Source of the DNA: Corynebacterium striatum ATCC 6940
GTDB taxonomy: Bacteria; Actinomycetota; Actinomycetes; Mycobacteriales; Mycobacteriaceae
Reading direction: 5' to 3'
Assembly (NCBI RefSeq): GCF_000159135.1
Contig: NZ_GG667523.1
Span: 16,331 to 80,330, forward strand
DNA: 64,000 nt
The translations under genes and the position numbers were made by a program. Every line of letters begins with the position of its first letter. Positions within the stretch are counted from its first letter, which is position 1. The notes below the pieces were generated by a model. The model ran no database searches, had not been told where the DNA came from, and worked only from the letters and a program-made list of their open reading frames with translations. Of this stretch, positions 12,797-20,884 are shown piece after piece.

Positions 12797-13568
12797 GCTG
12801 CAGATCGGCCTCATCCTGCCGGATGTTTTGGGCACCTACGGCGACGATGGCAATGCTCTAGTCCTGCGTCAGCGCGCCCGCATGCGCGGCCTCGAGGCGG
12901 ACATCATCCCGATCAAGCTGGGCGAGCCAGTGCCGGATTCCCTCGACGTCTACACCCTTGGTGGCGGCGAGGACGTGGCACAGATTCTCGCTGCTGAGCA
13001 CCTCATCGCAGACGGTGGCCTCACGCGTGCGGCCAACGCAGGCCGCCCAATCATCGCCATTTGCGCAGGCCTACAGGTTCTCGGTGAGTCCTTCCGCGCC
13101 TCCGGCCGCATTATCGACGGCGTGGGGCTTATCGACGCCACCACCGCTTCCATGGCCGAACGCGCCATCGGCGAGGTCTCCTCTGAGCCCACCCGCGCTG
13201 GCATCACTGCGGAACTCACCGAGCCTCTCACCGGTTTTGAGAACCACATGGGCGCGACCATCCTGGGCCCGGCTGCGCAGCCGCTGGGCAAGCTCACCCG
13301 CGGACAGGGTAATGCCGACACTGCCGCTACCGCGGACCTTGCCGATGCCTCCGAGCAGCGCACAGCCGAAGGCGCCGTTCAGGGCAGCGTCATCGCTACT
13401 TACATGCACGGACCAGCACTAGCCCGCAACCCGCAGCTCGCTGACCTGCTGCTGGCCAAGGCTCAGGGCATCGCTTTGGCGGATCTCGAGCCCCTCGACA
13501 TCCCAGCCGTGTCACAGCTGCGCACCGAGCGCTTCAACGCGTCGAAGCCGCCGCGCTCGCAGCTCTAG
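12789..13568 (+). CDS. gatD: lipid II isoglutaminyl synthase, GatD glutaminase subunit
   Basis: Releases ammonia from glutamine and channels it to MurT for lipid II amidation. The 259-residue protein is a class I-like glutamine amidotransferase: nucleophile Cys92 in IICAGLQVLGES, the conserved glycine-rich LGGGEDVAQ before it, and the catalytic His in TYMHGPALARNP. I chose the ATG at 12789 because family members begin MTKLQIGLILPD and because it overlaps the murT stop by 8 nt, indicating translational coupling. A longer frame adds nine unrelated residues. Confidence 0.93.
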   Translation: MTKLQIGLILPDVLGTYGDDGNALVLRQRARMRGLEADIIPIKLGEPVPDSLDVYTLGGGEDVAQILAAEHLIADGGLTRAANAGRPIIAICAGLQVLGESFRASGRIIDGVGLIDATTASMAERAIGEVSSEPTRAGITAELTEPLTGFENHMGATILGPAAQPLGKLTRGQGNADTAATADLADASEQRTAEGAVQGSVIATYMHGPALARNPQLADLLLAKAQGIALADLEPLDIPAVSQLRTERFNASKPPRSQL

Positions 13569-13608
13569 TCTCGCAACTGCGGGCGCTCAGCTGGCGCTCG
13601 CGGCTTGC

Positions 13609-13688
13609 CTTAGCCGCCCTAAATGCCAAATCGTCGCCATTTTCGCGCCACTTAGCGCCACAATTCGGCAATTAGGGCGGCTGCTAAG
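13609..13688. repeat. long inverted repeat with phased GCCA motifs between gatD and recR
   Basis: Left arm cttag-ccgccctaa (13609-13622) pairs with ttagggcgg-ctg-ctaag (13672-13688) over 14 bp with one 3-nt bulge. The loop holds four gcca tetramers at 13625, 13636, 13647 and 13657 (steps of 11, 11, 10 nt) and a related ggca at 13667. It lies between convergent genes and could be a bidirectional terminator, but no T run follows. Confidence 0.55.
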
Positions 13689-13692
13689 ACAG

Positions 13693-14349
13693 CTACACCG
13701 TCAAACGACCCGACAGCGCGCGGGACAGCGTCAGTTCATCCACGAACTCAAGGTCGCCACCCAGCGGCATGCCGGATGCGAGGCGGGTGATCTTTAGGTC
13801 AGGGAAGTCTCGCAGCAAGCGGACTAGGTATGCCGCGGTGGCCTCGCCCTCGGTATTCGGGTCCGTGGCGAGGATAACCTCTTTGATCTCCGGCGTCGTG
13901 TCGTACAACGGCGCGTCCGGAGTGGAATCCGCTAGCTCTCGGTCCGGCAGCACGCCGCCGATGCGCTGCAACAACGCAGAAATATTAAGGTCCTTCGGGC
14001 CGACGTTGGCCAGGGGGTCCAAAGCACCGCCCAGCACGTGATAGCGGCCGTTGTACTCGCCAGTTCGCTCGATGACCTGGATGTCTTTAGGCTCCTCAAC
14101 CACGCATATGGTCGAGGCGTCGCGTTGCGAATTCACGCAGATGCGGCACACCTCTTCGCGGGAGATATTGCAGCAAATGCGGCAGAAGGTCACGCCGTCG
14201 CGCACCGCACCGAGGGCGTTTTGCAAGCGATCGACGTCCTCTGGATCCATGTGCAGCACGTGAAAAGCGATACGCTGCGCCGACTTTGGGCCCACGCCAG
14301 GCAGGCGTGAAAACTCGTCGATGAGATCCTGCAGAGGTCCTTCGAACAC
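13693..14349 (-). CDS. recR: recombination mediator protein RecR
   Basis: Works with RecF/RecO to load RecA on gapped DNA. The 218-residue protein has an N-terminal helix-hairpin-helix ([17 protein letters not shown]), a four-cysteine zinc motif (CRICCN ... CRIC, about residues 56-72), a Toprim domain (ICVVEEPKD ... [16 protein letters not shown]) and the C-terminal RecR motif ([17 protein letters not shown]). The start is GTG at 14347-14349 with agggaga upstream. It lies downstream of ybaB and dnaX, a widely conserved order, but a G-U-rich hairpin separates it from ybaB. Confidence 0.96.
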   Translation of the reverse strand: MFEGPLQDLIDEFSRLPGVGPKSAQRIAFHVLHMDPEDVDRLQNALGAVRDGVTFCRICCNISREEVCRICVNSQRDASTICVVEEPKDIQVIERTGEYNGRYHVLGGALDPLANVGPKDLNISALLQRIGGVLPDRELADSTPDAPLYDTTPEIKEVILATDPNTEGEATAAYLVRLLRDFPDLKITRLASGMPLGGDLEFVDELTLSRALSGRLTV

Positions 14350-14372
14350 GATTCTCCCTAATAATTAACGAC

Positions 14373-14409
14373 AAAAGGCCGCCGCCCCGAACCGGGACAA
14401 CGACCTTTT
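14373..14409 (-). terminator. G-U-rich terminator after ybaB
   Basis: On the minus strand the RNA folds into about 16 pairs (aaaagg ... ccuuuu ends, core pairing through several G-U wobbles), followed by uuuugucg. It lies between the ybaB stop and the recR start. Because of the wobbles it is a good hairpin only on the minus strand. Confidence 0.55.
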
Positions 14410-14447
14410 AGTTTAACGTGCGACTACTGATTGCCGCCGAAGACATC

Positions 14448-14798
14448 CTAGAAAGACAAGCCGTCAAAGCCCTGCTGACCCTGGCCCATGCCCTGGGACA
14501 GCGGGCCAATCTTCTCCTGTGCGAGACGACCAGCCGCAGCGTGTGCTTCCTTGAAAGCGCCGATAACGAGGTCCTGGAGGGTGTCAACGTTCTCAGGGTC
14601 CACAACGGACTTATCGATCTGGAGGTCAACGAGCTCAGCACCACCAGTCATAACGACCTTAACCAGGCCATTGCCAGCGGTTCCCTCAACCTGCGCGGCG
14701 AGGATTTCTTCCTGTGCCTTCTGCAGCTCAGCCTGCACGCGGGCAGCCTGTGCGAGCAGATCGTTCATGTCATTTGCCTGGGACATTGGGTCAGTCAT
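14448..14798 (-). CDS. ybaB: YbaB/EbfC family nucleoid-associated protein
   Basis: A small (116-residue) DNA-binding protein of the YbaB family, usually encoded between dnaX and recR. It has the family pattern of N-terminal helix (QANDMNDLLAQAARVQAELQ), beta strands with VEGTAGNGLVKVVMTG, the DLQIDKSVVDPENVDTLQDLV block and a Gly/Gln-rich tail. I chose ATG 14796-14798 (MTDPMSQ) because AAAGGA sits just upstream; the open frame continues to 14894 without family similarity. It forms tongs-like dimers on DNA in other bacteria. Confidence 0.93.
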   Translation of the reverse strand: MTDPMSQANDMNDLLAQAARVQAELQKAQEEILAAQVEGTAGNGLVKVVMTGGAELVDLQIDKSVVDPENVDTLQDLVIGAFKEAHAAAGRLAQEKIGPLSQGMGQGQQGFDGLSF

Positions 14799-14862
14799 GG
14801 AAAGTCCTTTCAAAAGTAAGTTCTCTAAGTTTTTGCTACCCGCCAAGTGTACAGATGCACGC

Positions 14863-17481
14863 CTACAAGCGCCGTGCTCCGAGTTCCTTGGCAAGCAGCT
14901 CCATCGCCACCTCAGTTGAACTGCGATGATCCATCTCGCCGACGTTTTGAGCTTCCTCCATCATCTCGCGCTCTTCGTCATCGCGTGAGTAGGCCTGTTG
15001 CGGTGGTTGCGCAGTGCTTGCCGACGCCCCCATCTCCTGGTTCTGCTGCCCCAACCCCGGTTGACTGGGCTGCGGGTCAGCTGGATAGTACTCCTCTGGT
15101 GGTGCCTCAAAATCGTCTTCCGGCGCTGGTTCGGGCGGCAGCGGTACACCGTTGCCGAAATGCGGAACTTTGTTGAATTCCTCGTCACGCTTCTGTGCCA
15201 CCTGGGAGGCCTGCGCGATTCGCGAACGCCAGTCACCACCCTGCTGGGATGACTGTTGTGCCGGCTTCGCCGCTTGCTGACGCGGGGCCTGCAGCTGCGC
15301 AGGCGGAGTAGCTTGCGGTGCAGGTTGATGCGCGCTTGCCGCCGCTGTGGCCGCCGCCGCAGCCTCCGATGCCGCAGCCGGTGTCACTGGCCCGGGGCTC
15401 TCTTCGCGAGCAGGCTCGTTGTTCTGCGTGCCGATAGGTCGCGGTGCTCCCCACGGATCATCAGATGCAAACGCAGAAGCGTTCGGAGAAGCGTTATCGG
15501 CAGCGCTTGCCACCTCAGCTCGTCCAGTCTCCGGAGCCGCAGGCTGTGGCCGTTCCGGCTGCACCGCCTGAGATGCGCTGGCAGACTGCTCCGATTGCTG
15601 CTCGGGTTCAGCCTGCGGACTAGGCCTCTCAGACTCCTGTTCTGGCTCAGCGGACTCGCGCTGTTGCTGGTTTGGGTTCCACGTTGGCTGCTGGCGCGGA
15701 GTGCTTTCGCTAAAGCCTGCTGCCTTCGGGTTGGTACCAATAATGCAGTTGACCTTGATGTCACGGCGCAGCTCTTCCTTAAGAACTGCCACGATCGCAT
15801 CGTTGTTGGACGGCGAATTGATTCGCTCCGCAAGAGCACCCGTGGTGTGTCCCAGAATCAATGTGTCATCACGGAAGCCAAGCACGCGGGCCTCAGCGAG
15901 CATGATCTCTGCAACCTTGTTGCGACGCCCCACGGCCGCGCGAAGGTTCGACCACTGCGAACGCACTTGCTCCGCGACATCAACTGCATGTTCCTGCGCT
16001 GGCTCCTGAACAGACTGCTGTGCCGGTTCCTTGGCTGGCTCCGGAGCAGACTCCTGTGCAGGTTGAGTCTCGGTTCGCTGCTGAGGCGCCTGTTCGGCGC
16101 GCTCGGCTGGCTGTTGCTCGGACTGCTGCGGCTGAGCCTGCGGCGCCTGGGCCTGCTGCTGTTGTTGCTGCGCCTGCTGCTGAGCCTGGCGGTTGCGGCG
16201 GGCAGCGATAATGGCGGCAGCTGCGGCTGCTGGGTCTTGGGCTTGGGCAGTAGCGGGTGCAGGTTGGTTGGAAGCTGCGGTATTTGCGTGGCTGACAGCA
16301 GGCGTTCCAGCGGAGGCACCTTGCGGTGAACCAACAGGCATGCCCGTGGGCAGCGCAGCCGGCTGGCCAGCCGCGGCTGCTGCCGGAGCCGAGCCCACGA
16401 GTAGGTGAGCGCAGAGAATCTCCAGAAGGAGGCGCGGCGAAGTCGCTCCTCGCAACGAAGAGATACGGCTGTTTACGGTCTCAGCCAGGTAGGCCAGCTG
16501 CGGTCCGGTGAAACGCTGTGCTTGGGCAAGGAGGATCTCGCCGCGATCGGTTGGAGCGGAGACCAACCCGACTTCCAAAGCACCCGGAACGGCCTGCAGG
16601 ATCATCAAGTCGCGCAGACGATCGAGCAGATCAATGGCAAAACGGCGAGGTTCGTGGCCGGCTTCGATGACATCGTCGACAAGCGTGAACAAACCCGCCT
16701 TGTCCTGGTTAGCCAGCGCCTCAATCGTGTTGTCAAGAAGACCGAGATCGGTCACGCCCAGCAGGGGACGGGCGACGTCGTAAGTGAGCCCGTCAGGACC
16801 CGCACCCGCGAGCAGCTGGTCCAAAATGGACAGCGTGTCACGCGGGGAACCACCGCCGGCCTGAATGACCATGGGGTACACAGTGTCATCCACGTGCACG
16901 CCCTCAGCAGCCACGGTGCGCTCCAGCAAGCCCTTCATCGCGGGCGGGGTCAGCAGGCGGAACGGGTAGTGGTGGGTACGCGAACGGATGGTGCCGATGA
17001 TCTTCTCCGGCTCCGTGGTGGCGAAGATGAAGATGACGTGCTCTGGTGGCTCTTCAACCACCTTGAGCAGAGCATTCGCACCCGAGGCGGAAATCATGTG
17101 GGCCTCGTCGATGATGAAGATGCGATACCGCGACTCCGCCGGCGCGTAGTAGGCGCGGTCGCGCAGCTCACGCATGTCCTCAACACCGTTGTGTGACGCC
17201 GCGTCGAGCTCCGTCACATCGAGATTGCCCGGGCCGCCCGGGGCCAGGGACACACAAGAATCGCACACTCCGCACGGCGTGGACGTCGGCCCCTGCTCGC
17301 AGTTGAGCGAACGGGCCATGATGCGCGCAGAAGAGGTTTTACCGCAACCGCGCGGACCGGAAAAGAGGTAAGCATGGTTGATTCGCCCTGCGTCGAGGGC
17401 AGCGGATAAAGGCGTGGTGACCTGCTCTTGGCCGACCACTTCCGCGAAAGTTGCTGGACGATATTTCCGGTATAGAGCCAC
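14863..17481 (-). CDS. dnaX: DNA polymerase III subunits gamma/tau
   Basis: Clamp-loader ATPase of the replisome. The 872-residue protein has the AAA+ module at the N-terminus: Walker A GPRGCGKTS (42-50), zinc cysteines 61, 70, 73 and 76, DEAH (125-128), and sensor segments GTIRSRTHHYPF. Domain III follows to about residue 370, then about 480 residues of Ala/Pro/Gln/Glu-rich sequence interrupted by one folded segment (about 505-595), ending in STEVAMELLAKELGARRL. Such a long disordered tau region is common in Actinobacteria. I saw no slippery frameshift site. GTG start. Confidence 0.96.
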   Translation of the reverse strand: MALYRKYRPATFAEVVGQEQVTTPLSAALDAGRINHAYLFSGPRGCGKTSSARIMARSLNCEQGPTSTPCGVCDSCVSLAPGGPGNLDVTELDAASHNGVEDMRELRDRAYYAPAESRYRIFIIDEAHMISASGANALLKVVEEPPEHVIFIFATTEPEKIIGTIRSRTHHYPFRLLTPPAMKGLLERTVAAEGVHVDDTVYPMVIQAGGGSPRDTLSILDQLLAGAGPDGLTYDVARPLLGVTDLGLLDNTIEALANQDKAGLFTLVDDVIEAGHEPRRFAIDLLDRLRDLMILQAVPGALEVGLVSAPTDRGEILLAQAQRFTGPQLAYLAETVNSRISSLRGATSPRLLLEILCAHLLVGSAPAAAAAGQPAALPTGMPVGSPQGASAGTPAVSHANTAASNQPAPATAQAQDPAAAAAAIIAARRNRQAQQQAQQQQQQAQAPQAQPQQSEQQPAERAEQAPQQRTETQPAQESAPEPAKEPAQQSVQEPAQEHAVDVAEQVRSQWSNLRAAVGRRNKVAEIMLAEARVLGFRDDTLILGHTTGALAERINSPSNNDAIVAVLKEELRRDIKVNCIIGTNPKAAGFSESTPRQQPTWNPNQQQRESAEPEQESERPSPQAEPEQQSEQSASASQAVQPERPQPAAPETGRAEVASAADNASPNASAFASDDPWGAPRPIGTQNNEPAREESPGPVTPAAASEAAAAATAAASAHQPAPQATPPAQLQAPRQQAAKPAQQSSQQGGDWRSRIAQASQVAQKRDEEFNKVPHFGNGVPLPPEPAPEDDFEAPPEEYYPADPQPSQPGLGQQNQEMGASASTAQPPQQAYSRDDEEREMMEEAQNVGEMDHRSSTEVAMELLAKELGARRL

Positions 17482-17537
17482 GGTTAGTCAGTCTACATTC
17501 TGCCGCGGACACTCTCCCCCGCTGCGGGCGGAACAAG

Positions 17538-18080
17538 CTAACCGGCGCGCTTCCAATCCAGGATGTCCACGCCTTGCTCGGCGACTGCTTCCTGCAGCTT
17601 GGCGACGCCTTCTTCCACCGCGTACGCATACTCCGAGTCGGTAAGCATGAGCAGTTGGCACACCAGCGTCAAGCGACCTTCTTCGGGCAGCTGCGGGACC
17701 TGCCCGCCCCACAGATAAGGAGCGATGAGCAGGCCATGGTGCACGCTCAGCGAATCTTCGGCGAGGACCTCCGGCAGCATCACGCCTGGCTGCGCGGGCA
17801 AAAGGCCCTTGGCCTTGGTGAGTTTGTCCGCGGCCGCGACGACTGCCGCAGCCACCGCCGGCTGGGTGGCGCGCGCTACGGTCAACAGCTCGCAGCGCAC
17901 GTCGACCCCCTGCTCCGCATGCTTAAGCCCGGTGTCGACGTCGCCGAAGGTGGTGGTGACGGCGAGGGACTGGGCGTCGTCAAGCGCAGCTAAACCGAGC
18001 CTGCGCCCCTCGACGTTCTTAAACTCCAGCTGGGCGGGGATGGCCTGGTCAAGCCAATAAGCAGTCTCGTCGGAATTGAT
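17538..18080 (-). CDS. suppressor-of-fused (SUFU)-like protein, apparent AUC start
   Basis: About 180 residues. The C-terminal pattern LTLVCQLLMLTDSEYAYAVEEG ... GVDILDWKR and the central VRCELL strand resemble the SUFU-domain family; the function in bacteria is unknown. The coding signal continues upstream of the first standard start (GTG 17898-17900) for about 60 residues, back to just after the aspT stop (18084-18086), in the same frame. No ATG, GTG or TTG lies there; the best candidate is ATC at 18078-18080 (then NSDETAYWLDQAIP). Otherwise the gene uses GTG 17900, or a start codon was lost by mutation or sequencing error. Confidence 0.55.
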   Translation of the reverse strand: MNSDETAYWLDQAIPAQLEFKNVEGRRLGLAALDDAQSLAVTTTFGDVDTGLKHAEQGVDVRCELLTVARATQPAVAAAVVAAADKLTKAKGLLPAQPGVMLPEVLAEDSLSVHHGLLIAPYLWGGQVPQLPEEGRLTLVCQLLMLTDSEYAYAVEEGVAKLQEAVAEQGVDILDWKRAG

Positions 18081-18083
18081 GGC

Positions 18084-19355
18084 CTAAGCCCCCAGCTTCT
18101 CCAGAGCGGCGAGCAGGACGCAGGTGGCGACGCCGTCCATCGCAGTCTCAACCTCTTCCTGCGGAGGCAGGGACGGAGCGAGGCGGATATTGCGGTCATT
18201 CGGGTCCTCGCCGTACGGGAACGCGGAACCGGCCTTGGTGAGGACGATGCCGGCGTCCTTGGCTAGCTCCCAGACGCGGGTAGCGGTGCCGTCAATGACG
18301 TCGAGGGAGATGAAGTAGCCGCCCTTTGGCTCGGTCCACTTGGCAATCTCGTACTCGCCGAGGCGGGACTCAAGGATGCGCAGGACCGCGTTGAACTTCG
18401 ACGCCAGCAGCGCTGCGTGGCGGCGCATGACCGCGCGAACGCCCTCTGCAGAGCCGAAGAACTGGTGGTGTGCCAGCTGGTTGATCTTGTTCGGGCCGAT
18501 ACCGCGGATCTTGGCGTGGGAGAGGTACCAGTCGAGGTTCTCGCGGGAGGAGGCGAAGAAGGCGACGCCTGCGCCGGCGAAGGTGATTTTGGAGGTCGAT
18601 GACATGGCCCAGAAGCGGTTCGGGTTGCCGGCCTCTGCGGCAATGTCGAGAATCGGCAGGATCTCTAGGAATTCGTCGGTGAGGGTATGAACGGCGTAAG
18701 CGTTATCCCACACGATGCGGAAGTCAGCAGCGGCGGTCTCCATGGAGGCCAGCTCCTTGGCTACCTCTGCGGAGATGGTGACGCCGGTTGGGTTACCAAA
18801 CATCGGGACGGTCCACAGGCCCTTGACCTGTGGGTCCTTGACCAGTTCCTTGATGGCGTTGACGTCAGGGCCGTCTTCTAGCATCGGCACAGAGATGAGC
18901 TCAAAGCCAAAGTGCTCGGTGATTGCGAAGTGGCGATCGTAGCCCGGAACCGGGCAGATCCACTTGATGTTTTCTTCCTGCGACCACGGGCGCTCGGAGT
19001 CGTTGGTGCCGAAGGCGAAGGCCCATGAGATGAGGTCGAACATGATGTTCAGGGAGGAAGAGTCACCGGCCAGCAGCAGGTCTGGGTTGGTGTTGGTCAG
19101 CTTGCCCCACAGCTCGCGAAGCTCTTTGATGCCCTCGAGGTTTCCGTAGTTGCGCAGGTCATTGCCCGCTGCGTCGGTGTAGTTGCCGGCGCCCGGCAAC
19201 TCAAGAAGGTCGTTGGACAGGCTCAGCTGGGTCTTGGCTGGCTTGCCACGGGTCAGATCGAGCTTCAGGCCCTTGGCCTTGAGCTCCTCGTAGTCCTTAC
19301 GGACCTGTGTTGCGAGGTCATCGAGTTCGGGCTTTTCGAGATTGAGCAGCGACAT
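18084..19355 (-). CDS. aspT: aspartate aminotransferase (PLP fold type I, subgroup Ic)
   Basis: Interconverts aspartate plus 2-oxoglutarate with oxaloacetate plus glutamate, feeding the lysC-asd pathway. The 423-residue protein matches the unusual Ic group found in Corynebacterium: the PLP lysine in SSTSKITFAGAG (about residue 254), the substrate-binding arginine segment NIRLAPSLPP, the MFGNPTGV motif, and DLTRGKP near the N-terminus. It lies upstream of the SUFU-like gene and dnaX, as in other corynebacteria, and downstream of the SRP RNA gene, all on the minus strand. Confidence 0.93.
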   Translation of the reverse strand: MSLLNLEKPELDDLATQVRKDYEELKAKGLKLDLTRGKPAKTQLSLSNDLLELPGAGNYTDAAGNDLRNYGNLEGIKELRELWGKLTNTNPDLLLAGDSSSLNIMFDLISWAFAFGTNDSERPWSQEENIKWICPVPGYDRHFAITEHFGFELISVPMLEDGPDVNAIKELVKDPQVKGLWTVPMFGNPTGVTISAEVAKELASMETAAADFRIVWDNAYAVHTLTDEFLEILPILDIAAEAGNPNRFWAMSSTSKITFAGAGVAFFASSRENLDWYLSHAKIRGIGPNKINQLAHHQFFGSAEGVRAVMRRHAALLASKFNAVLRILESRLGEYEIAKWTEPKGGYFISLDVIDGTATRVWELAKDAGIVLTKAGSAFPYGEDPNDRNIRLAPSLPPQEEVETAMDGVATCVLLAALEKLGA

Positions 19356-19459
19356 TCCTGTCTACCTTCCGGGTTAGTTGCGGGTAGTTGCGAATATATG
19401 GCAACCAATACTAACGCTTGCGTGCAGCTTTTGTAATGTTTATCACCCAGAAAACTTAA

Positions 19460-19550
19460 AAGGGACCCCGCGCACCCGTCAGAGCCTCCTGACCCTTGCT
19501 GCATTCCTGCCCTGGGGGAGTTCAGAGGATGGACGCCACGCGGAATCCTG
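19460..19550 (-). ncRNA. ffs: 4.5S signal recognition particle RNA (small bacterial type)
   Basis: On the minus strand the conserved SRP core ggcaggaaugcagcaaggg is present. The ends pair: GGAUUCCGCG (5' end near 19548) with CGCGGGGUCC (3' end near 19465), including two G-U pairs, then a short uuuu tract. The length of about 85-90 nt fits the Alu-less small form. Boundaries are estimated from the pairing. Confidence 0.85.
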
Positions 19551-19736
19551 CCGATAAGCCTAGCGTGCTAGCCACGCTCGCGGCAAACCGTTATTCTTTC
19601 CGTCGCTGCGGCCCCGCTCCTCCCACCACTATGGCCACTGTTACGGGTGCCCCACTAGTGCCGGACGCAGGCCGGCCCACCCGGCGTGCGGTGTACGAAT
19701 TTTTCCTTTGGGCCTGCTCGTGTAGAGTCTTCCAAC

Positions 19737-19825
19737 GGAGGATTCGACTAGCGGCCTATGTCACACGCCTGGAACGCGTGCGGGAGTCACATCCCTCAGG
19801 GGTTCAAATCCCCTATCCTCCGCCA
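19737..19825 (+). tRNA. tRNA-Ser (anticodon GGA), copy 1
   Basis: Acceptor stem GGAGGAT/ATCCTCC, anticodon stem CACGC/GCGTG with loop CTGGAAC (anticodon GGA), class II long variable arm, T arm AGGGGTTCAAATCCCCT, encoded CCA (19823-19825). TAGAGT (19723-19728) is the likely -10 box. A second identical gene lies 431 bp downstream. Confidence 0.97.
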
Positions 19826-19827
19826 CA

Positions 19828-19853
19828 GGTCCCAGCTCTTCGGAGTTGGGACC
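19828..19853 (+). terminator. tRNA-Ser copy 1 terminator
   Basis: Stem ggtcccagctc / gagttgggacc (one G-U pair) around a ttcg loop, 2 nt after the tRNA CCA, followed by a T run (gtttttggg). Confidence 0.85.
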
Positions 19854-19886
19854 ATTTACGTTTTTGGGCCCGGCGGCACGGAAGGG

Positions 19887-20101
19887 CCAAATGGTGAGGT
19901 ACAGATGGTGAGTTCGCCACTCAACAGCCCCAGCAGTTAACAGCACCCCCATCCGTAAAGGGTCGACCTCACCATTTGAACGTGACCTCACCATTTGGAC
20001 GCTGGGCTCGCACGGATTGCACTCAGGCCGCGGGATTCACGCTCAGCCCGAATGGTTTGCACTCGGCCCGCGTGGCTCGCGGGCGGCCCACGCAATTTGA
20101 G
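19887..20101. repeat. degenerate 20-nt repeats in the spacer between the two tRNA-Ser genes
   Basis: Five consecutive 20-nt units (20002-20021, 20022-20041, 20042-20061, 20062-20081, 20082-20101) share a loose core like CTCRGCCCGNRYGGNTTGCA. Upstream, gacctcaccatttg occurs twice in tandem (19965 and 19984). Its complement ccaaatggtgaggt lies at 19887-19900, giving a 14-bp inverted repeat with 19986-19999. No gene is seen in the spacer. Confidence 0.6.
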
Positions 20102-20131
20102 GGCCATCTTTCCCCTATTGACCTGCGGATT

Positions 20132-20159
20132 TTGCCACTCCAGACAAGGCTGATAATGT
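20132..20159 (+). promoter_or_regulatory. promoter of tRNA-Ser copy 2
   Basis: TTGCCA (20132-20137), 16-nt spacer, TAATGT (20154-20159). The tRNA 5' end follows 9 nt later. The sequence differs from the copy 1 promoter, so the duplicated unit begins at ttccaacgg just upstream of the tRNA. Confidence 0.5.
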
Positions 20160-20167
20160 TTTCCAAC

Positions 20168-20256
20168 GGAGGATTCGACTAGCGGCCTATGTCACACGCC
20201 TGGAACGCGTGCGGGAGTCACATCCCTCAGGGGTTCAAATCCCCTATCCTCCGCCA
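20168..20256 (+). tRNA. tRNA-Ser (anticodon GGA), copy 2
   Basis: Identical to the gene at 19737-19825, including the class II variable arm and encoded CCA. The identity covers 126 bp (20161-20286 against 19730-19855, one mismatch in the terminator stem). Confidence 0.97.
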
Positions 20257-20258
20257 CA

Positions 20259-20284
20259 GGTCCCAGCTCTTCGGAGCTGGGACC
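20259..20284 (+). terminator. tRNA-Ser copy 2 terminator
   Basis: Perfect stem ggtcccagctc / gagctgggacc with loop ttcg, followed by atgtttcgtttt. Confidence 0.85.
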
Positions 20285-20338
20285 ATGTTTCGTTTTCAGC
20301 AGCCAGGAGCTGCAGCGCTGACAAGGGGCCTAAGAAGG

Positions 20339-20863
20339 TCAGAACTCCAGCGCACCGCTTTCCAAGCACAGCAGCAACTCCTTTGCGGCCACGCCGCCAC
20401 GGTAGCCACCGAGGCTGCCGTCACTGCGCAGCACCCGGTGGCACGGCACGATGATCGGCACCGGGTTGCGGGCGCAGGCGCTGCCCACGGCGCGGACGGC
20501 CTTGGGGTTTGCGGCGGCATCGGCAAGCTGGGCATAAGTGGAGGTCGCGCCGTATGGAATGTCCGACAGGAGTCTTTGCACGCGCTGACGGAAGCCCGAG
20601 GTGAGCGACTCATCGATGGGCACACTGAAGGTGCGGCGCGCGCCTGCGAAGTACTCGGCGAGCTGCGTTACGGCAAGAGTCAGTCCTGGGCTGGTGCCCT
20701 TGGACACCGGGCCGATCTTGTCATTAAGACGTGCCAGCACTTTCGCAGAGTCTTCGCATGCGAAGGCCAGATAGACCACACCCCACTCAGTCGCCGCCAC
20801 GAGGAGTTCGCCCACAGGCGAGTCGACGTAACGATAGGTAACTGAGCGGGGTGTAGATGCCAT
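20339..20863 (-). CDS. ogt: methylated-DNA--protein-cysteine methyltransferase
   Basis: A suicide repair protein that moves the methyl group of O6-methylguanine to its own cysteine. The 174-residue protein has the active-site motif VPCHRVL followed by the conserved GGYRGG loop, the helix-turn-helix DNA-recognition segment (SDIPYGATSTYAQLADAA, RAVGSACARNP) and the small N-terminal domain. It is convergent with the tRNA-Ser unit and 21 nt downstream of the YhgE/Pip genes, possibly cotranscribed with them. Confidence 0.93.
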   Translation of the reverse strand: MASTPRSVTYRYVDSPVGELLVAATEWGVVYLAFACEDSAKVLARLNDKIGPVSKGTSPGLTLAVTQLAEYFAGARRTFSVPIDESLTSGFRQRVQRLLSDIPYGATSTYAQLADAAANPKAVRAVGSACARNPVPIIVPCHRVLRSDGSLGGYRGGVAAKELLLCLESGALEF

Positions 20864-20884
20864 GCCGGCGATTCTAGTGCGGTA

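Noticed and set aside
14863-17481. Programmed frameshift in dnaX
   Set aside because: No slippery A run or suitable downstream structure was seen; one full-length frame explains the gene.
20002-20101. CRISPR-like array of 20-nt units
   Set aside because: Units are contiguous and degenerate with no unique spacers, and no cas genes are near.
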